A stretch of DNA of 64,000 nucleotides from G965200765 sp965203865 (GTDB lineage Bacteria; Pseudomonadota; Gammaproteobacteria; Arenicellales; JAJDZL01), in NCBI GenBank assembly GCA_965203865.1, contig OZ241916.1, positions 434,001-498,000 of the forward strand, read 5' to 3'. The translations under genes were made by a program, and so were the position numbers. A model generated the notes under the pieces. The model made no database searches and had not been told where the DNA came from. It worked only from the letters and a program-made list of their open reading frames with translations. Positions 50,523 through 59,055 of the stretch are shown here, piece after piece. Each line of letters begins with the position of its first letter. The first letter of the stretch is position 1.

Positions 50523-50828
50523 CTATGAAATTAAATCTTTATTTTTAAGATATATCTCTATATTTCTTCTACTCGCTGGTGGTGCGCTAATCAGTCTTTG
50601 GTCCTCGTTCCTGAATGTCATGACTCCGTTGTAGAATCTACCATTGAACTCGCCAATGAATTTCTTCCTTAATTCCCCGTATTTCATTATACTGTCGTCG
50701 ATATCCTCGTAGAGCACATATCTACCAGGATTGAATACCTTTGCGACATCTTTGAAATCAACACCATGCTTTTTCAGGTTCGATATTCTTTTGTTTTCGT
50801 CCCATTGCGGAGGCATTCCTGTATTCAA
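50523..50828 (-). CDS. BrnT-like (DUF497) toxin family protein
   Basis: 101 residues, or 97 from the ATG of MPPQWDENK. The DUF497 opening WDENKRISNLKKHGVDFKDVAKVF is typical. The family's late RxISARxA segment reads RLISAPPASRR here, so the usual Arg after ISA is replaced by Pro. BrnT is an RNase-type toxin; activity of this variant is uncertain. It is followed by two small paralogues on the same strand, suggesting a toxin-antitoxin operon with an unusual partner. Confidence 0.75.
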   Translation of the reverse strand: MNTGMPPQWDENKRISNLKKHGVDFKDVAKVFNPGRYVLYEDIDDSIMKYGELRKKFIGEFNGRFYNGVMTFRNEDQRLISAPPASRRNIEIYLKNKDLIS

Positions 50829-51001
50829 CCCTATTGCTCAGTAGCCGAAAAATTCGTTCAGCAGCACTGGATACCCGCAGTGCTCTCTCGAAAAACTGTC
50901 GGCAACTGTACATCAGCCGGACTCGCAAGTCAACACCATTTGCCGATTCAATTCCAGCCGCTCTTCGGTCTTGCCGGGTGTAAAATCCTTAAGTATGCTG
51001 T

Positions 51002-51073
51002 TCACACTTTCGACAGCGGCAGCACAATAAAAATACTTACAAGTGCTATAATGAATAATGTTCCTGCGCTCAT
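51002..51073 (-). CDS. 23-residue hydrophobic microprotein
   Basis: The frame MSAGTLFIIALVSIFIVLPL plus SKV is a single membrane-spanning segment. It is preceded at good distance by a strong ribosome site (GAGGGAG, 7 bases before the ATG) and by the 12-bp palindrome TTGATTAATCAA (51094-51105). Its first residues resemble the membrane segment of PspB, but it ends after 23 residues. It could be a genuine microprotein, a type I toxin-like peptide or a truncated gene. It lies upstream of brnT on the same strand, 173 bp away. Confidence 0.45.
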   Translation of the reverse strand: MSAGTLFIIALVSIFIVLPLSKV

Positions 51074-51518
51074 CCTTATTCTCCCTCGTTGAGTTGATTA
51101 ATCAATAATAGCAAAACTGTGTCAGCCGCTTACCTTTGCAACTGCCAATACCGGCTAGCTGGTATTGGCAGTTGGTTTATAAACATAAATGGTACAGGAA
51201 TGTATATATCTGACCACACAAAACACTTGGCATATACATTGTTTTCAGTATAATAAACTGAATAAAATCAATTATTTAAATAGAGAAAATAGTAAGAAAG
51301 CGAGAACTGGGAAAATTGTGCAGAAAAGCATGGCGTTGATTGACCTTTTCAAGACCCGTGTAGTTAGATATATAATTCCTTGAATTTTGAGATATTTGCT
51401 TTGTTCGCTATGAGGTGTAACCAACCTGAGAATTAAGTCGCTGTTGGGAACTGGTGCAGGGAGTTGATTTTTCTGTATAAGGGGCTTCAAGCGATGCAGA
51501 CCATTAAAAAGTGGAAAC
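51074..51518. other. Gene-free stretch before the conserved hypothetical
   Basis: Holds the microprotein's ribosome site, the TTGATTAATCAA palindrome and the strong hairpin at 51140-51173. The remainder is AT-rich. A 64-codon plus-strand frame (51189-51383) has no ribosome site or protein-like composition that I trust. Confidence 0.5.
51140..51173. terminator. Strong hairpin: 13-bp perfect stem, 8-nt loop
   Basis: AACTGCCAATACC (51140-51152) pairs exactly with GGTATTGGCAGTT (51161-51173) around GGCTAGCT, itself containing a palindrome. GGTTTAT follows on the plus strand and GCAAAGG on the minus, so no long T-run is present. It may be a terminator, an RNA-stabilising hairpin or an operator for the divergent transcripts. 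Confidence 0.5.
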
Positions 51519-52124
51519 ATGTTTCGAGACGATAATCGCCTGCGTCTGCAAATTCGTTATGAAGCAGCGCGCATCATGGTTGAAGACGGAGTTCGCGACT
51601 ATCAACGCGCCAAGCGAAAGGCATGCATGCGTCTGGGCGTATCTTCCAGACGTTCGTTGCCGACAAATCTTGAGATTGAAGATGCTGTTTCAACTCAGCT
51701 GTCTTTGGTGCGGCAGGCATCCAAAGATGAAACCCACAGAGATTACATTGCGGCTGCGCTGGCATTCATGGAGGAAGTTTCTGGATATTCGCCGTACTTG
51801 ACAGGTGCGGCATTGTCGGGATCGATTACTGCGAGTCGTCCGATAGAGTTGCAGGTATTCTCGTCAACGGTTGAGGAATTTTGCGAACATCTAGACCGCT
51901 TGCTTGATGGTTATAACCTTGCAGAAAAACGAATGCGATTCGCCAATGACCATTGGGAAAAGATTCCGGTCATACAATTCATGAAAGATGAAATTGAGTT
52001 CGAGGTGTCGATTTTTCTGGAAAGCAGCTCCTATCCTCCACTCAGCGCAATGGACCGAAAGCCGGTAAAACGCGCTTCGTTGAAAAAAGTTCAAAAATTG
52101 AAAATTCGCAACAGCTACCAATAA
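51519..52124 (+). CDS. Conserved hypothetical protein (gamma/betaproteobacterial type)
   Basis: 201 residues. The opening RYEAARIMVEDGVRDYQRAKRKACMRLGV and the later EIEDAVSTQLSLV resemble a widespread uncharacterised family whose members begin EAARLLAEEGIRDYxxAKRKAAERLG. Residues 75-180 contain SGSITASRPIELQVFSSTVEE and an alternating beta pattern (EIEFEVSIFLES) reminiscent of a nucleotidyltransferase-like fold, but no catalytic motif is evident. Basic C-terminal tail. Single gene. Function unknown. Confidence 0.75.
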   Translation: MFRDDNRLRLQIRYEAARIMVEDGVRDYQRAKRKACMRLGVSSRRSLPTNLEIEDAVSTQLSLVRQASKDETHRDYIAAALAFMEEVSGYSPYLTGAALSGSITASRPIELQVFSSTVEEFCEHLDRLLDGYNLAEKRMRFANDHWEKIPVIQFMKDEIEFEVSIFLESSSYPPLSAMDRKPVKRASLKKVQKLKIRNSYQ

Positions 52125-52603
52125 GTTAGTTTCGTAGTTTTCAAGTTGCTGATTCTACGCGCGATTTTGCTTGTCTGAAATTTTTTCTGCCCCAAGAATT
52201 TCGTTTTTTGGACTTGAAACGCTGGTTTCGCAAGTTTTACGCCTCAAAGGCGGTTCGTTGGCATGCTTAATATCGGGTTCAATCTATTGTTTTAATTCAG
52301 AAAAATATTGCTGTAAAAGCCCGCCAGAGATACGATAAACTTTATTTACAAAAGACACATCAAACCCCAAGAGGAGCAACCATGGCAAAATCAATTTGAG
52401 TAACATCAAGAATTCAACTGTATACGAGTTTTAATCTCCAATATTTATAGTGAATGGTAAGTGCCATGCTCATATACTCGTACAGTAAAAGAATCGTCCG
52501 GTATCGAATTTCGCAACTCTCTGAGTCCATCTGATAAAATTTTGAAAAATTGACTGCATGAAATTTGCCACTCCCCCGGATTTGATTTTCAAAAAACTAC
52601 AGA
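52125..52603 (+). other. Intergenic region with an orphan promoter-RBS-ATG cassette
   Basis: TTGCTG (52308-52313), a 17-nt spacer and TACGAT (52331-52336) form a reasonable promoter. AGGAG then precedes ATG at 52381, but the frame stops after five codons (MAKSI). This looks like either a decapitated gene or a tiny leader peptide ahead of the restriction-modification genes. A small CGCCT/AGGCG hairpin lies at 52240-52252. I see no other gene. Confidence 0.4.
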
Positions 52604-55600
52604 ATGAACGCGACCAATCATAATTACGAAAAGTTTCAAATCTTGCTTCGCGAGCTTTTTCAATACGACTGTGCTGACCTGGATTTCGGCATATATCGAA
52701 TAATGAACTACAAGAGAAAGGAAATTGAAAAATTTATCGATAAAGATCTACTGAAGACGGTTAACAATGAATTAGAACGCGGGGCACTGGCTGACCATAT
52801 CATAACCGTAGAAGAGTTTGAAAAGGTCAAGGAGAAAGTAATTGAAATCCTTGGCAAAAACTGCATTGATGGCGATGAAAATTTAACCAGTTTTCACGAT
52901 ACTCCACTAGGGACTGAATATTTAGCCAAAAAGGAGAAAAAGGATGCTGTAATCAGTCGTGAACTTATATTAAGTAATATATTCAGTCACTTGTATTCGT
53001 TTTTTAGTCGTTACTACCAAGATGGCGACTTTATATCAAAGCGAAGATACTCCAAACGACATAAATATGCGATTCCTTACAACGGGGAAGAAGTTCACCT
53101 TCACTGGGCCAACAGCGACCAGTACTATGTCAAGAGTACCGAACATTTTCATAACTACACCTTTACATCGCATGGAGTAGTCGTTGACTTCAAACTTGAA
53201 ACAGTCAATGTTGAACAAAACAATAACAAAGGCAAAAAACGATTTTTCCTACCGAGAGTTACTAGTTTTAACTGGGATGAAACAAATAATCACCTTGTCA
53301 TTCCATTCGAGTATCGCCCTTTGTCGGAACAGGAAGAAATAATCTACAACAAGAAACAGGAAAAAATCAATAATGAGGCGGCAATAGAGATCCCAAAGCA
53401 TCTATCGAAGTTGAGCAATGCAATGTTGGCGCTCACCACTGACCATCCTGATTATAGTGATGAAATTAGCGTCTCTACACTTGAGCATCATTTGCGCCAA
53501 TACACTCGTCGCAACACCTCCGATTTTTTTATTCATAAAGATCTAAAATCTTTTCTAAACAGAGAGCTGGACTTTTATTTGAAAAATGAAGTTCTTGACC
53601 TTGACGAACTGGAACGTGTCGGTGAGAGCAGATCTGGCGCCTGGTTCCAATTACTACGACTCACCAAGTCAGTTGGTAATCGGGTCATTGAGTTTTTAGC
53701 TCAAATTGAAAACTTTCAAAAAATGCTTTGGGAAAAGCGCAAGTTTGTAACAGAAGCACAGTATTGCATAACGATTGGAAATGTAGATGAAACTCTTTAC
53801 CCAGCAATTTTAGAAAACACTGGTCAATGGAAAGAATGGCAAGAATTGTATGGAGTAGACGAAAGTGACAGGAATATAAAATTTCTTCAATCCCGCCCCA
53901 CTCTGGTTGTCGACACAATGCACTTTGACCGTGAATTTGTTGATGACCTACTCTCCACTCTATGTGAACTGGACGATACTATTGATGGTCTGCTAGTTCA
54001 TGGTGACAATTGGCAAGCTCTGAACCTCCTGCAAGAACGTTACAACCAAAATGTACAATGTGTCTACATCGACCCGCCTTACAACACAGCCGCATCAGAG
54101 ATAATTTATAAAAACAACTACAAGCACTCTTCGTGGTTGACTTTTATATTCGACCGTATTTCGATAGCTTCGACTTTGCTGGATATACATGCAGCATGGG
54201 TTGTTGCCATAGACGACACAGAAATGGTTGGATTGGCCCAACTATTGGATTCAACCATGAAATCGTACGATAGAAATATGGTAGTTGTAAATCATCATCC
54301 CGCAGGCAGCGGTTTGGAAGGAACAAACATTTCCAGCACACATGAGTATGCAATTTTCATGACTCCGGCAGGATTAAATATATTGCGAGGAGAAAAGAAA
54401 CCTGATGAAGTGAATAAAATCGGATTTGTACGTACCGGGACAGCAGAAAGCAATTTACGGTCGGGACGGCCAAACAGTTTTTACGCTTTCTTGATCAACC
54501 CCGAAACATCAGAAATAGTGGGCGTTGAACCACCACCTTCTCTAAGCGAAATGTACCCGGTTGATAACACTGATGAAGGATTCATACGAATTTACCCCGT
54601 AAGTAGCGACGGAACAGAAAGAGTTTGGCGGCGAAGCTTCAAAACAATTCAATCTTGTCTTGAAAATGGCGAAGTTGTTTGCAGGAATAATAAATCAATT
54701 TACTTGGTCAAAGACCAAATCGGAAAACGTCGTCCATTGTTCAGCAATTGGACTGACAAAAAATACAATGCTGGGGCCCATGGAAGCAATTTATTGAAAG
54801 ATTTATTCGGTACAGCAAATAACTTTTCATATCCCAAATCAATCTATACGGTTCGCGATTGCATTGAAGCTTGTATCCATCAATCGGATGATGCTGTTGT
54901 TCTTGACTACTTCGCGGGCTCGGGTACCACCGGGCACGCCATTATAAACTTGAATCGTGAAGATGGAGGGTGTCGAAAATTTATTCTTGTTGAGATGGAA
55001 AATTACTTTGATTCCGTGCTCTTGCCTCGAATTAAAAAAACTTGTTTCGCACCAGATTGGCGCAATGGTAAACCGCTTAGATTACCTACGCAGGAGGAAA
55101 TTGAACGCACACCTCGTGTAATCAAGTACATAAAATTGGAATCGTACGAAGATTCATTGAACAATATTGAATACGAATTTACCGGTGAACGCCGGTTATT
55201 GAAACTTGAAAACTATTTCCTTAAGTATTTTCTCAATTGGGAAACTCGTTCAAGCAATACACTGTTGAATATAGAAAATTTATCTACTCCATTTCAATAT
55301 AAACTTCAAATTCATTGCAATGGCAAGGTTAACGAAAAATATGTAGACATACCTGAAACTTTCAACTATCTGATTGGTTTACACGTTGAAAAAAGACAAA
55401 TCTATAACGACGATAGCAAGCGATATCTCGTCTATCGGGGCCATAATAGACACCAAAAAATAGTAGTAATCTGGCGCGAGACAAAAGATTGGATTTCGTC
55501 TGATTTGGAAAGAGACAAGCAATTCGTTTGCGATAAAATCCTGAAACAACATGCAGATATCGTCTATGTCAATTGCGAGTCAATTATCCCCAATGCCCAA

Positions 55601-55651
55601 GCTCTCGACTCTGAATTCAAGAATCGAATGTTCGCACCTGTAGAAATATAG
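52604..55651 (+). CDS. Type III-like DNA adenine methyltransferase (Mod)
   Basis: 1015 residues, longer than classical Mod (about 650). Catalytic motif IV is DPPYNT at 490-495, and the AdoMet-binding FAGSGTT follows at 770-776. This IV-before-I order marks a beta-class N6-adenine methyltransferase as in type III systems. The first 450 residues are an unassigned extension, and residues about 840-1015 may carry recognition or partner contacts. The Res gene starts 3 bp after the stop. No Shine-Dalgarno site is visible before the ATG at 52604. The pair is more AT-rich than neighbouring housekeeping genes, which suggests acquisition. Confidence 0.88.
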   Translation: MNATNHNYEKFQILLRELFQYDCADLDFGIYRIMNYKRKEIEKFIDKDLLKTVNNELERGALADHIITVEEFEKVKEKVIEILGKNCIDGDENLTSFHDTPLGTEYLAKKEKKDAVISRELILSNIFSHLYSFFSRYYQDGDFISKRRYSKRHKYAIPYNGEEVHLHWANSDQYYVKSTEHFHNYTFTSHGVVVDFKLETVNVEQNNNKGKKRFFLPRVTSFNWDETNNHLVIPFEYRPLSEQEEIIYNKKQEKINNEAAIEIPKHLSKLSNAMLALTTDHPDYSDEISVSTLEHHLRQYTRRNTSDFFIHKDLKSFLNRELDFYLKNEVLDLDELERVGESRSGAWFQLLRLTKSVGNRVIEFLAQIENFQKMLWEKRKFVTEAQYCITIGNVDETLYPAILENTGQWKEWQELYGVDESDRNIKFLQSRPTLVVDTMHFDREFVDDLLSTLCELDDTIDGLLVHGDNWQALNLLQERYNQNVQCVYIDPPYNTAASEIIYKNNYKHSSWLTFIFDRISIASTLLDIHAAWVVAIDDTEMVGLAQLLDSTMKSYDRNMVVVNHHPAGSGLEGTNISSTHEYAIFMTPAGLNILRGEKKPDEVNKIGFVRTGTAESNLRSGRPNSFYAFLINPETSEIVGVEPPPSLSEMYPVDNTDEGFIRIYPVSSDGTERVWRRSFKTIQSCLENGEVVCRNNKSIYLVKDQIGKRRPLFSNWTDKKYNAGAHGSNLLKDLFGTANNFSYPKSIYTVRDCIEACIHQSDDAVVLDYFAGSGTTGHAIINLNREDGGCRKFILVEMENYFDSVLLPRIKKTCFAPDWRNGKPLRLPTQEEIERTPRVIKYIKLESYEDSLNNIEYEFTGERRLLKLENYFLKYFLNWETRSSNTLLNIENLSTPFQYKLQIHCNGKVNEKYVDIPETFNYLIGLHVEKRQIYNDDSKRYLVYRGHNRHQKIVVIWRETKDWISSDLERDKQFVCDKILKQHADIVYVNCESIIPNAQALDSEFKNRMFAPVEI

Positions 55652-55654
55652 CGA

Positions 55655-58429
55655 ATGGCCCGACACCGGCCCGGCAAGGGCAGAAATTCAAGTCAATTCC
55701 CCAGAGGTTCAATTTATGAAAACCTGGAACATCGGCTTGTTCTTCTTTCTTGGCTGAACAGTTTATTCGGCTACGAAAAAAATCTTGACTTGCTAGTTGA
55801 GTCAAAAAGAATCAATGTAGAATTCGACTATCTTGGCAATGAGCAAAGTGCCATATACCGCCACTTTGAGTCAAGAGAAGACAAAATAAAAATCCCAATG
55901 AATGATTTGCAGCACTACGACAGAAACATTCGTATCCATTTGGAAGCAATGAATTTTTCTCGAACCAAACCTATTGCACTGCAGTATTTTCAGTATTTGG
56001 CAGTTCTTTATGCAGAAGTCTTTTTGGACCGATTCTTCAATCGCAGAGGAGAGTTAATTCAAAGATTGAACAAATTTGTTTCATATCGAAACTCGCGAAA
56101 GGCCACTTTTGAACCGCGCGATGAAGACTTTACCGAATCAGATCTGAAGAAACTGGCTTTCTGGATGGCAACGGGGAGTGGAAAAACTCTCATCATGCAC
56201 ATCAATTTTCGTCAGTTTTTGCATTACAACGACAAGTCTCTTGACAATATTATCCTAATCACGCCAAACGAAGGTCTAAGTGAACAGCATATAACAGAAA
56301 TGAAGGCTTCCAATATTCCCTGCCGTCGCTTCGACTTGAATGACAGAATTTCGCTATGGTCTGAAAAGGACACTGTGCAAGTAATTGAAATTACAAAATT
56401 GGTAGAAGAAAAAGTCGGCGGGGGCAAGAGCATTCCTGTTGAAGCTTTTGAAGGCAACAATTTAATCTTTGTTGACGAAGGCCACAAAGGCTCTGGCGGC
56501 GAGAAATGGCGCAGATATCGCGATGAATTGGGTGAAATGGGGTTCACTTTCGAATATAGTGCGACATTTGGTCAAGCACTGGCGTCCGTTCAAAGTAACG
56601 AACTTGTTCAAGAATACGGGAAAGCGATTCTATTCGATTATTCTTACCGCTATTTTTATAGTGATGGATACGGAAAGGATTTCTACATACTCAATTTAAA
56701 AGAAGAATCTGCCGAGGAAAAAACTGAAACTCTTTTGTTGGGTAACCTGCTGTCGTTCTACGAGCAGCAAAAGATTTTCAAAGAACAGTCGGAAGAATTG
56801 AAGCTCTACGGATTGGAAAGACCATTGTGGACATTCGTAGGGAGTTCTGTAAACGCAGTCTACAGAAAAAACAATAAAAACCAAAGCGATGTACTAACAG
56901 TAGTACGATTTTTGCATCGAGTGCTGGAAAATCGAGACAATTGGGCAATTCGTACAATTGATAATCTTCTTCACGGCAATTCAGGCCTAGAAACTCCCGA
57001 GGGCAAAGATGTATTTCAAACCCATTTTGAATACATCAGAAGTAGTGGCATGTCCTCCGAAAGCATTTACCAAGATATTTTAACCCGGCTAATGCACACG
57101 CCCTCAGGAGGTGCGCTACACCTTGTCAATATTCGGGGAGGCAATGGTGAAATAGGCATTAAAGCAAGTGCCACAACAGACTATTTTGGATTAATCTACA
57201 TTGGAGACACAACCAGGTTCAGAGATTTGGTTGGGGAAAGTGAACCAAATATTATTTTAGAAGAAGATGCCTTGGCAGATTCACTGTTTCATGGAATTGG
57301 AAACCCGGAAACTACTATCAATATGCTAATCGGCGCAAAGAAATTTATGGAAGGCTGGAATTCTTGGCGAGTTTCCAACATGGGTTTGCTGAATATCGGT
57401 TTAAAGGCGGGTTCTGAGATCATCCAGTTATTTGGGCGCGGGGTACGTCTTCGGGGGCTGGACATGAGTCTTAAACGAAGTGCTGCACTTGGAGGGAAAC
57501 ATCCTGACAACATTGAGCAACTGGAAACCCTTAATATATTTGCTGTCCGGGCAAACTACATGTCAAAGTTTCGTGAATACCTGGAAAATGAAGGTGTCGA
57601 AACTGTAAGCAAGGTCCAATTGCCATTGAAAATTGCACCAAAGAAAGAATACTTGAACAAAGGACTGGTAGTGCCGCGTGTTCCAAAAGAAAATATTTTT
57701 TCCGAGGAAGCCGTTGTTCTGCTTGAACCAGAAGCAAATATTCAAGCCCGTGTAGATCTCTCACTTAAAGTTCAAACCTTGGAGAGCGGTGACTTCGGAG
57801 TTAGTTCAGTTGATGTACAAACCGGTACAGAAGCACACATTCCTCCTGAAAGTCTTGACCTTGTAGACTGGGAAAAAATTCACCTGAAACTACTCATGTA
57901 CAAGCAAATCAAAGGGTATACAAACCTCGCAATTCTTCCAGGGTCTCCTCGAAAAATTTTGGAAAAACCCAAATCAGAGCAACTTTACAGTTTGGTTGCC
58001 GATGATTCTACCGTTAACCCTCAGTCATTCAGCGACACTTTCAAGTTATTTGATGCCATTCTTTCAATTCTCAAAAATTACATCGACAAGTTTTACCGCA
58101 TTCACCAAGAACGCTGGGAATCGAAACTAATGGAATACACAGAAATCGACGAAACAGATACAAATTTTCAGGACTACACTGTATCGATCACTGCTAGCGA
58201 GGCTGAATTAATTTCAGAAATTCAAAATCTGGTTGATGAAAACAAGAATATCTCGCGCCATGAACAAGAGCAACTGGGAGTCGTAGTATTCGAACGTCAT
58301 CTTTACCAGCCTCTGCTGGTTGAAAAACAAGGCTTATTTAGCAGTAATCCCCCTGCACTCAATGAACACGAAAAAAACTTGTTGGAGATTTACGAGAATG
58401 TTGGCAATGGGAAAAAGAGAAATTGTTAA
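55655..58429 (+). CDS. Type III-like restriction helicase (Res), zero-frame product
   Basis: 924 residues in the zero frame. Superfamily 2 motifs are Walker A ATGSGKT at 172-178, DEGHKG (Walker B) at 274-279, SAT at 302-304 and motif VI QLFGRGVRLRG from 591. The expected C-terminal nuclease domain is absent from this frame. After ALNEHEK the zero frame reads 16 unrelated residues to a TAA at 58427-58429, while the -1 frame continues the family sequence. The junction is the 7-A run at 58371-58377. A full-length product of about 1072 residues would need a -1 shift. This frame probably encodes the helicase alone if no shift occurs. Confidence 0.87.
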   Translation: MARHRPGKGRNSSQFPRGSIYENLEHRLVLLSWLNSLFGYEKNLDLLVESKRINVEFDYLGNEQSAIYRHFESREDKIKIPMNDLQHYDRNIRIHLEAMNFSRTKPIALQYFQYLAVLYAEVFLDRFFNRRGELIQRLNKFVSYRNSRKATFEPRDEDFTESDLKKLAFWMATGSGKTLIMHINFRQFLHYNDKSLDNIILITPNEGLSEQHITEMKASNIPCRRFDLNDRISLWSEKDTVQVIEITKLVEEKVGGGKSIPVEAFEGNNLIFVDEGHKGSGGEKWRRYRDELGEMGFTFEYSATFGQALASVQSNELVQEYGKAILFDYSYRYFYSDGYGKDFYILNLKEESAEEKTETLLLGNLLSFYEQQKIFKEQSEELKLYGLERPLWTFVGSSVNAVYRKNNKNQSDVLTVVRFLHRVLENRDNWAIRTIDNLLHGNSGLETPEGKDVFQTHFEYIRSSGMSSESIYQDILTRLMHTPSGGALHLVNIRGGNGEIGIKASATTDYFGLIYIGDTTRFRDLVGESEPNIILEEDALADSLFHGIGNPETTINMLIGAKKFMEGWNSWRVSNMGLLNIGLKAGSEIIQLFGRGVRLRGLDMSLKRSAALGGKHPDNIEQLETLNIFAVRANYMSKFREYLENEGVETVSKVQLPLKIAPKKEYLNKGLVVPRVPKENIFSEEAVVLLEPEANIQARVDLSLKVQTLESGDFGVSSVDVQTGTEAHIPPESLDLVDWEKIHLKLLMYKQIKGYTNLAILPGSPRKILEKPKSEQLYSLVADDSTVNPQSFSDTFKLFDAILSILKNYIDKFYRIHQERWESKLMEYTEIDETDTNFQDYTVSITASEAELISEIQNLVDENKNISRHEQEQLGVVVFERHLYQPLLVEKQGLFSSNPPALNEHEKNLLEIYENVGNGKKRNC
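58372..58378 (+). promoter_or_regulatory. Canonical -1 frameshift heptamer A AAA AAC in phase
   Basis: In the Res zero frame the codons are GAA (58370), AAA (58373) and AAC (58376), giving A_AAA_AAC exactly as required for tandem tRNA slippage. After a -1 slip the next codon is CTT at 58378, which opens straight into the nuclease domain. A_AAA_AAC is a recognised -1 slippery sequence. I did not find an obvious upstream Shine-Dalgarno stimulator or downstream pseudoknot by eye, so an ordinary one-A deletion in the homopolymer remains possible. Confidence 0.55.
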
Positions 58430-58872
58430 CTGGAAAAGAAATCTATCTCTTGCGCAACCTCAGTCGGGGTAAGGGAGTGGGCTTCTTTGAAAAGCGCGGA
58501 TTTTATCCAGATTTCATTCTGTGGATTAAAGACAGTGTTCATCAAAAAATAATATTCATTGAACCGCACGGCATGATACACGCCGGCCCTTATAAAAACG
58601 ACGACAAGGCCCAGCTTCATGAAACTTTGCTCAAACTATCAGAAGAATTGAAGAAACGTACGAAGTTGAAAAATGTGAGTCTGGACTCCTATATTGTTTC
58701 AGTTACCCCTTATGACAAACTCAAGAAGGTTTATGATGACGGCAGTTGGAATTGGGAAAAGTTTACGAATGCCCATATTTTGTTCTTTGAAAGGAATGAA
58801 AGATACGACTATGTGTCCTTTTTGATGGGGGTTCATAAGGATAACTTGGCAGAATCATCGAAACCAGCATGA
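58378..58872 (+). CDS. Res C-terminal nuclease domain in the -1 frame
   Basis: 164 residues reading LVGDLRECWQWEKEKLLTGK, then EIYLLRNLSRGKGVGFFEKR and FYPDFILWIKD with IIFIEPHG. This is the C-terminal domain of type III-like Res proteins (YLLRNLSRGKGxGFFE, YPDFILW), with PD...ExH in place of PD...ExK. The family's conserved DLR-x2-W-x2-EK segment is present in this frame upstream of 58423, so the shift must lie upstream of the internal TTG there. No independent start with a ribosome site is visible. It is therefore either made by frameshifting or is a detached pseudogene part. Confidence 0.8.
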   Translation, partial: LVGDLRECWQWEKEKLLTGKEIYLLRNLSRGKGVGFFEKRGFYPDFILWIKDSVHQKIIFIEPHGMIHAGPYKNDDKAQLHETLLKLSEELKKRTKLKNVSLDSYIVSVTPYDKLKKVYDDGSWNWEKFTNAHILFFERNERYDYVSFLMGVHKDNLAESSKPA

Positions 58873-59055
58873 TTCAAACATGGTTCAGGTTGTAGAAGAA
58901 TTGACACATCACAAGCACAGGTAACTGGGCAGTTCAGTCCGCAAAATACTTGGCATTTCCGAATTCGCCGAAAAATCGCAGTTGGCAGTGCTGAAAACAC
59001 AGGGCAAAACTTTTCATGCCACAGTCAAGCCCGGCAAATCGGCAAATTACTCCAA
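58873..59055. other. Short gap between res and topA
   Basis: Convergent gene ends. A plus-strand open stretch reads VRKILGISEFAEKSQLAVLK but has no start or ribosome site and runs into the antisense of topA. No clear terminator. Confidence 0.3.

Noticed and set aside
50766..51092. 108-codon plus-strand frame
   Set aside because: Antisense to the brnT start and the microprotein; no ribosome site and an unlikely composition.
58423..58872. Independent small gene starting at TTG 58423 after res
   Set aside because: No ribosome site, and the conserved family sequence already exists upstream of 58423 in the same frame, so it is the continuation of Res.
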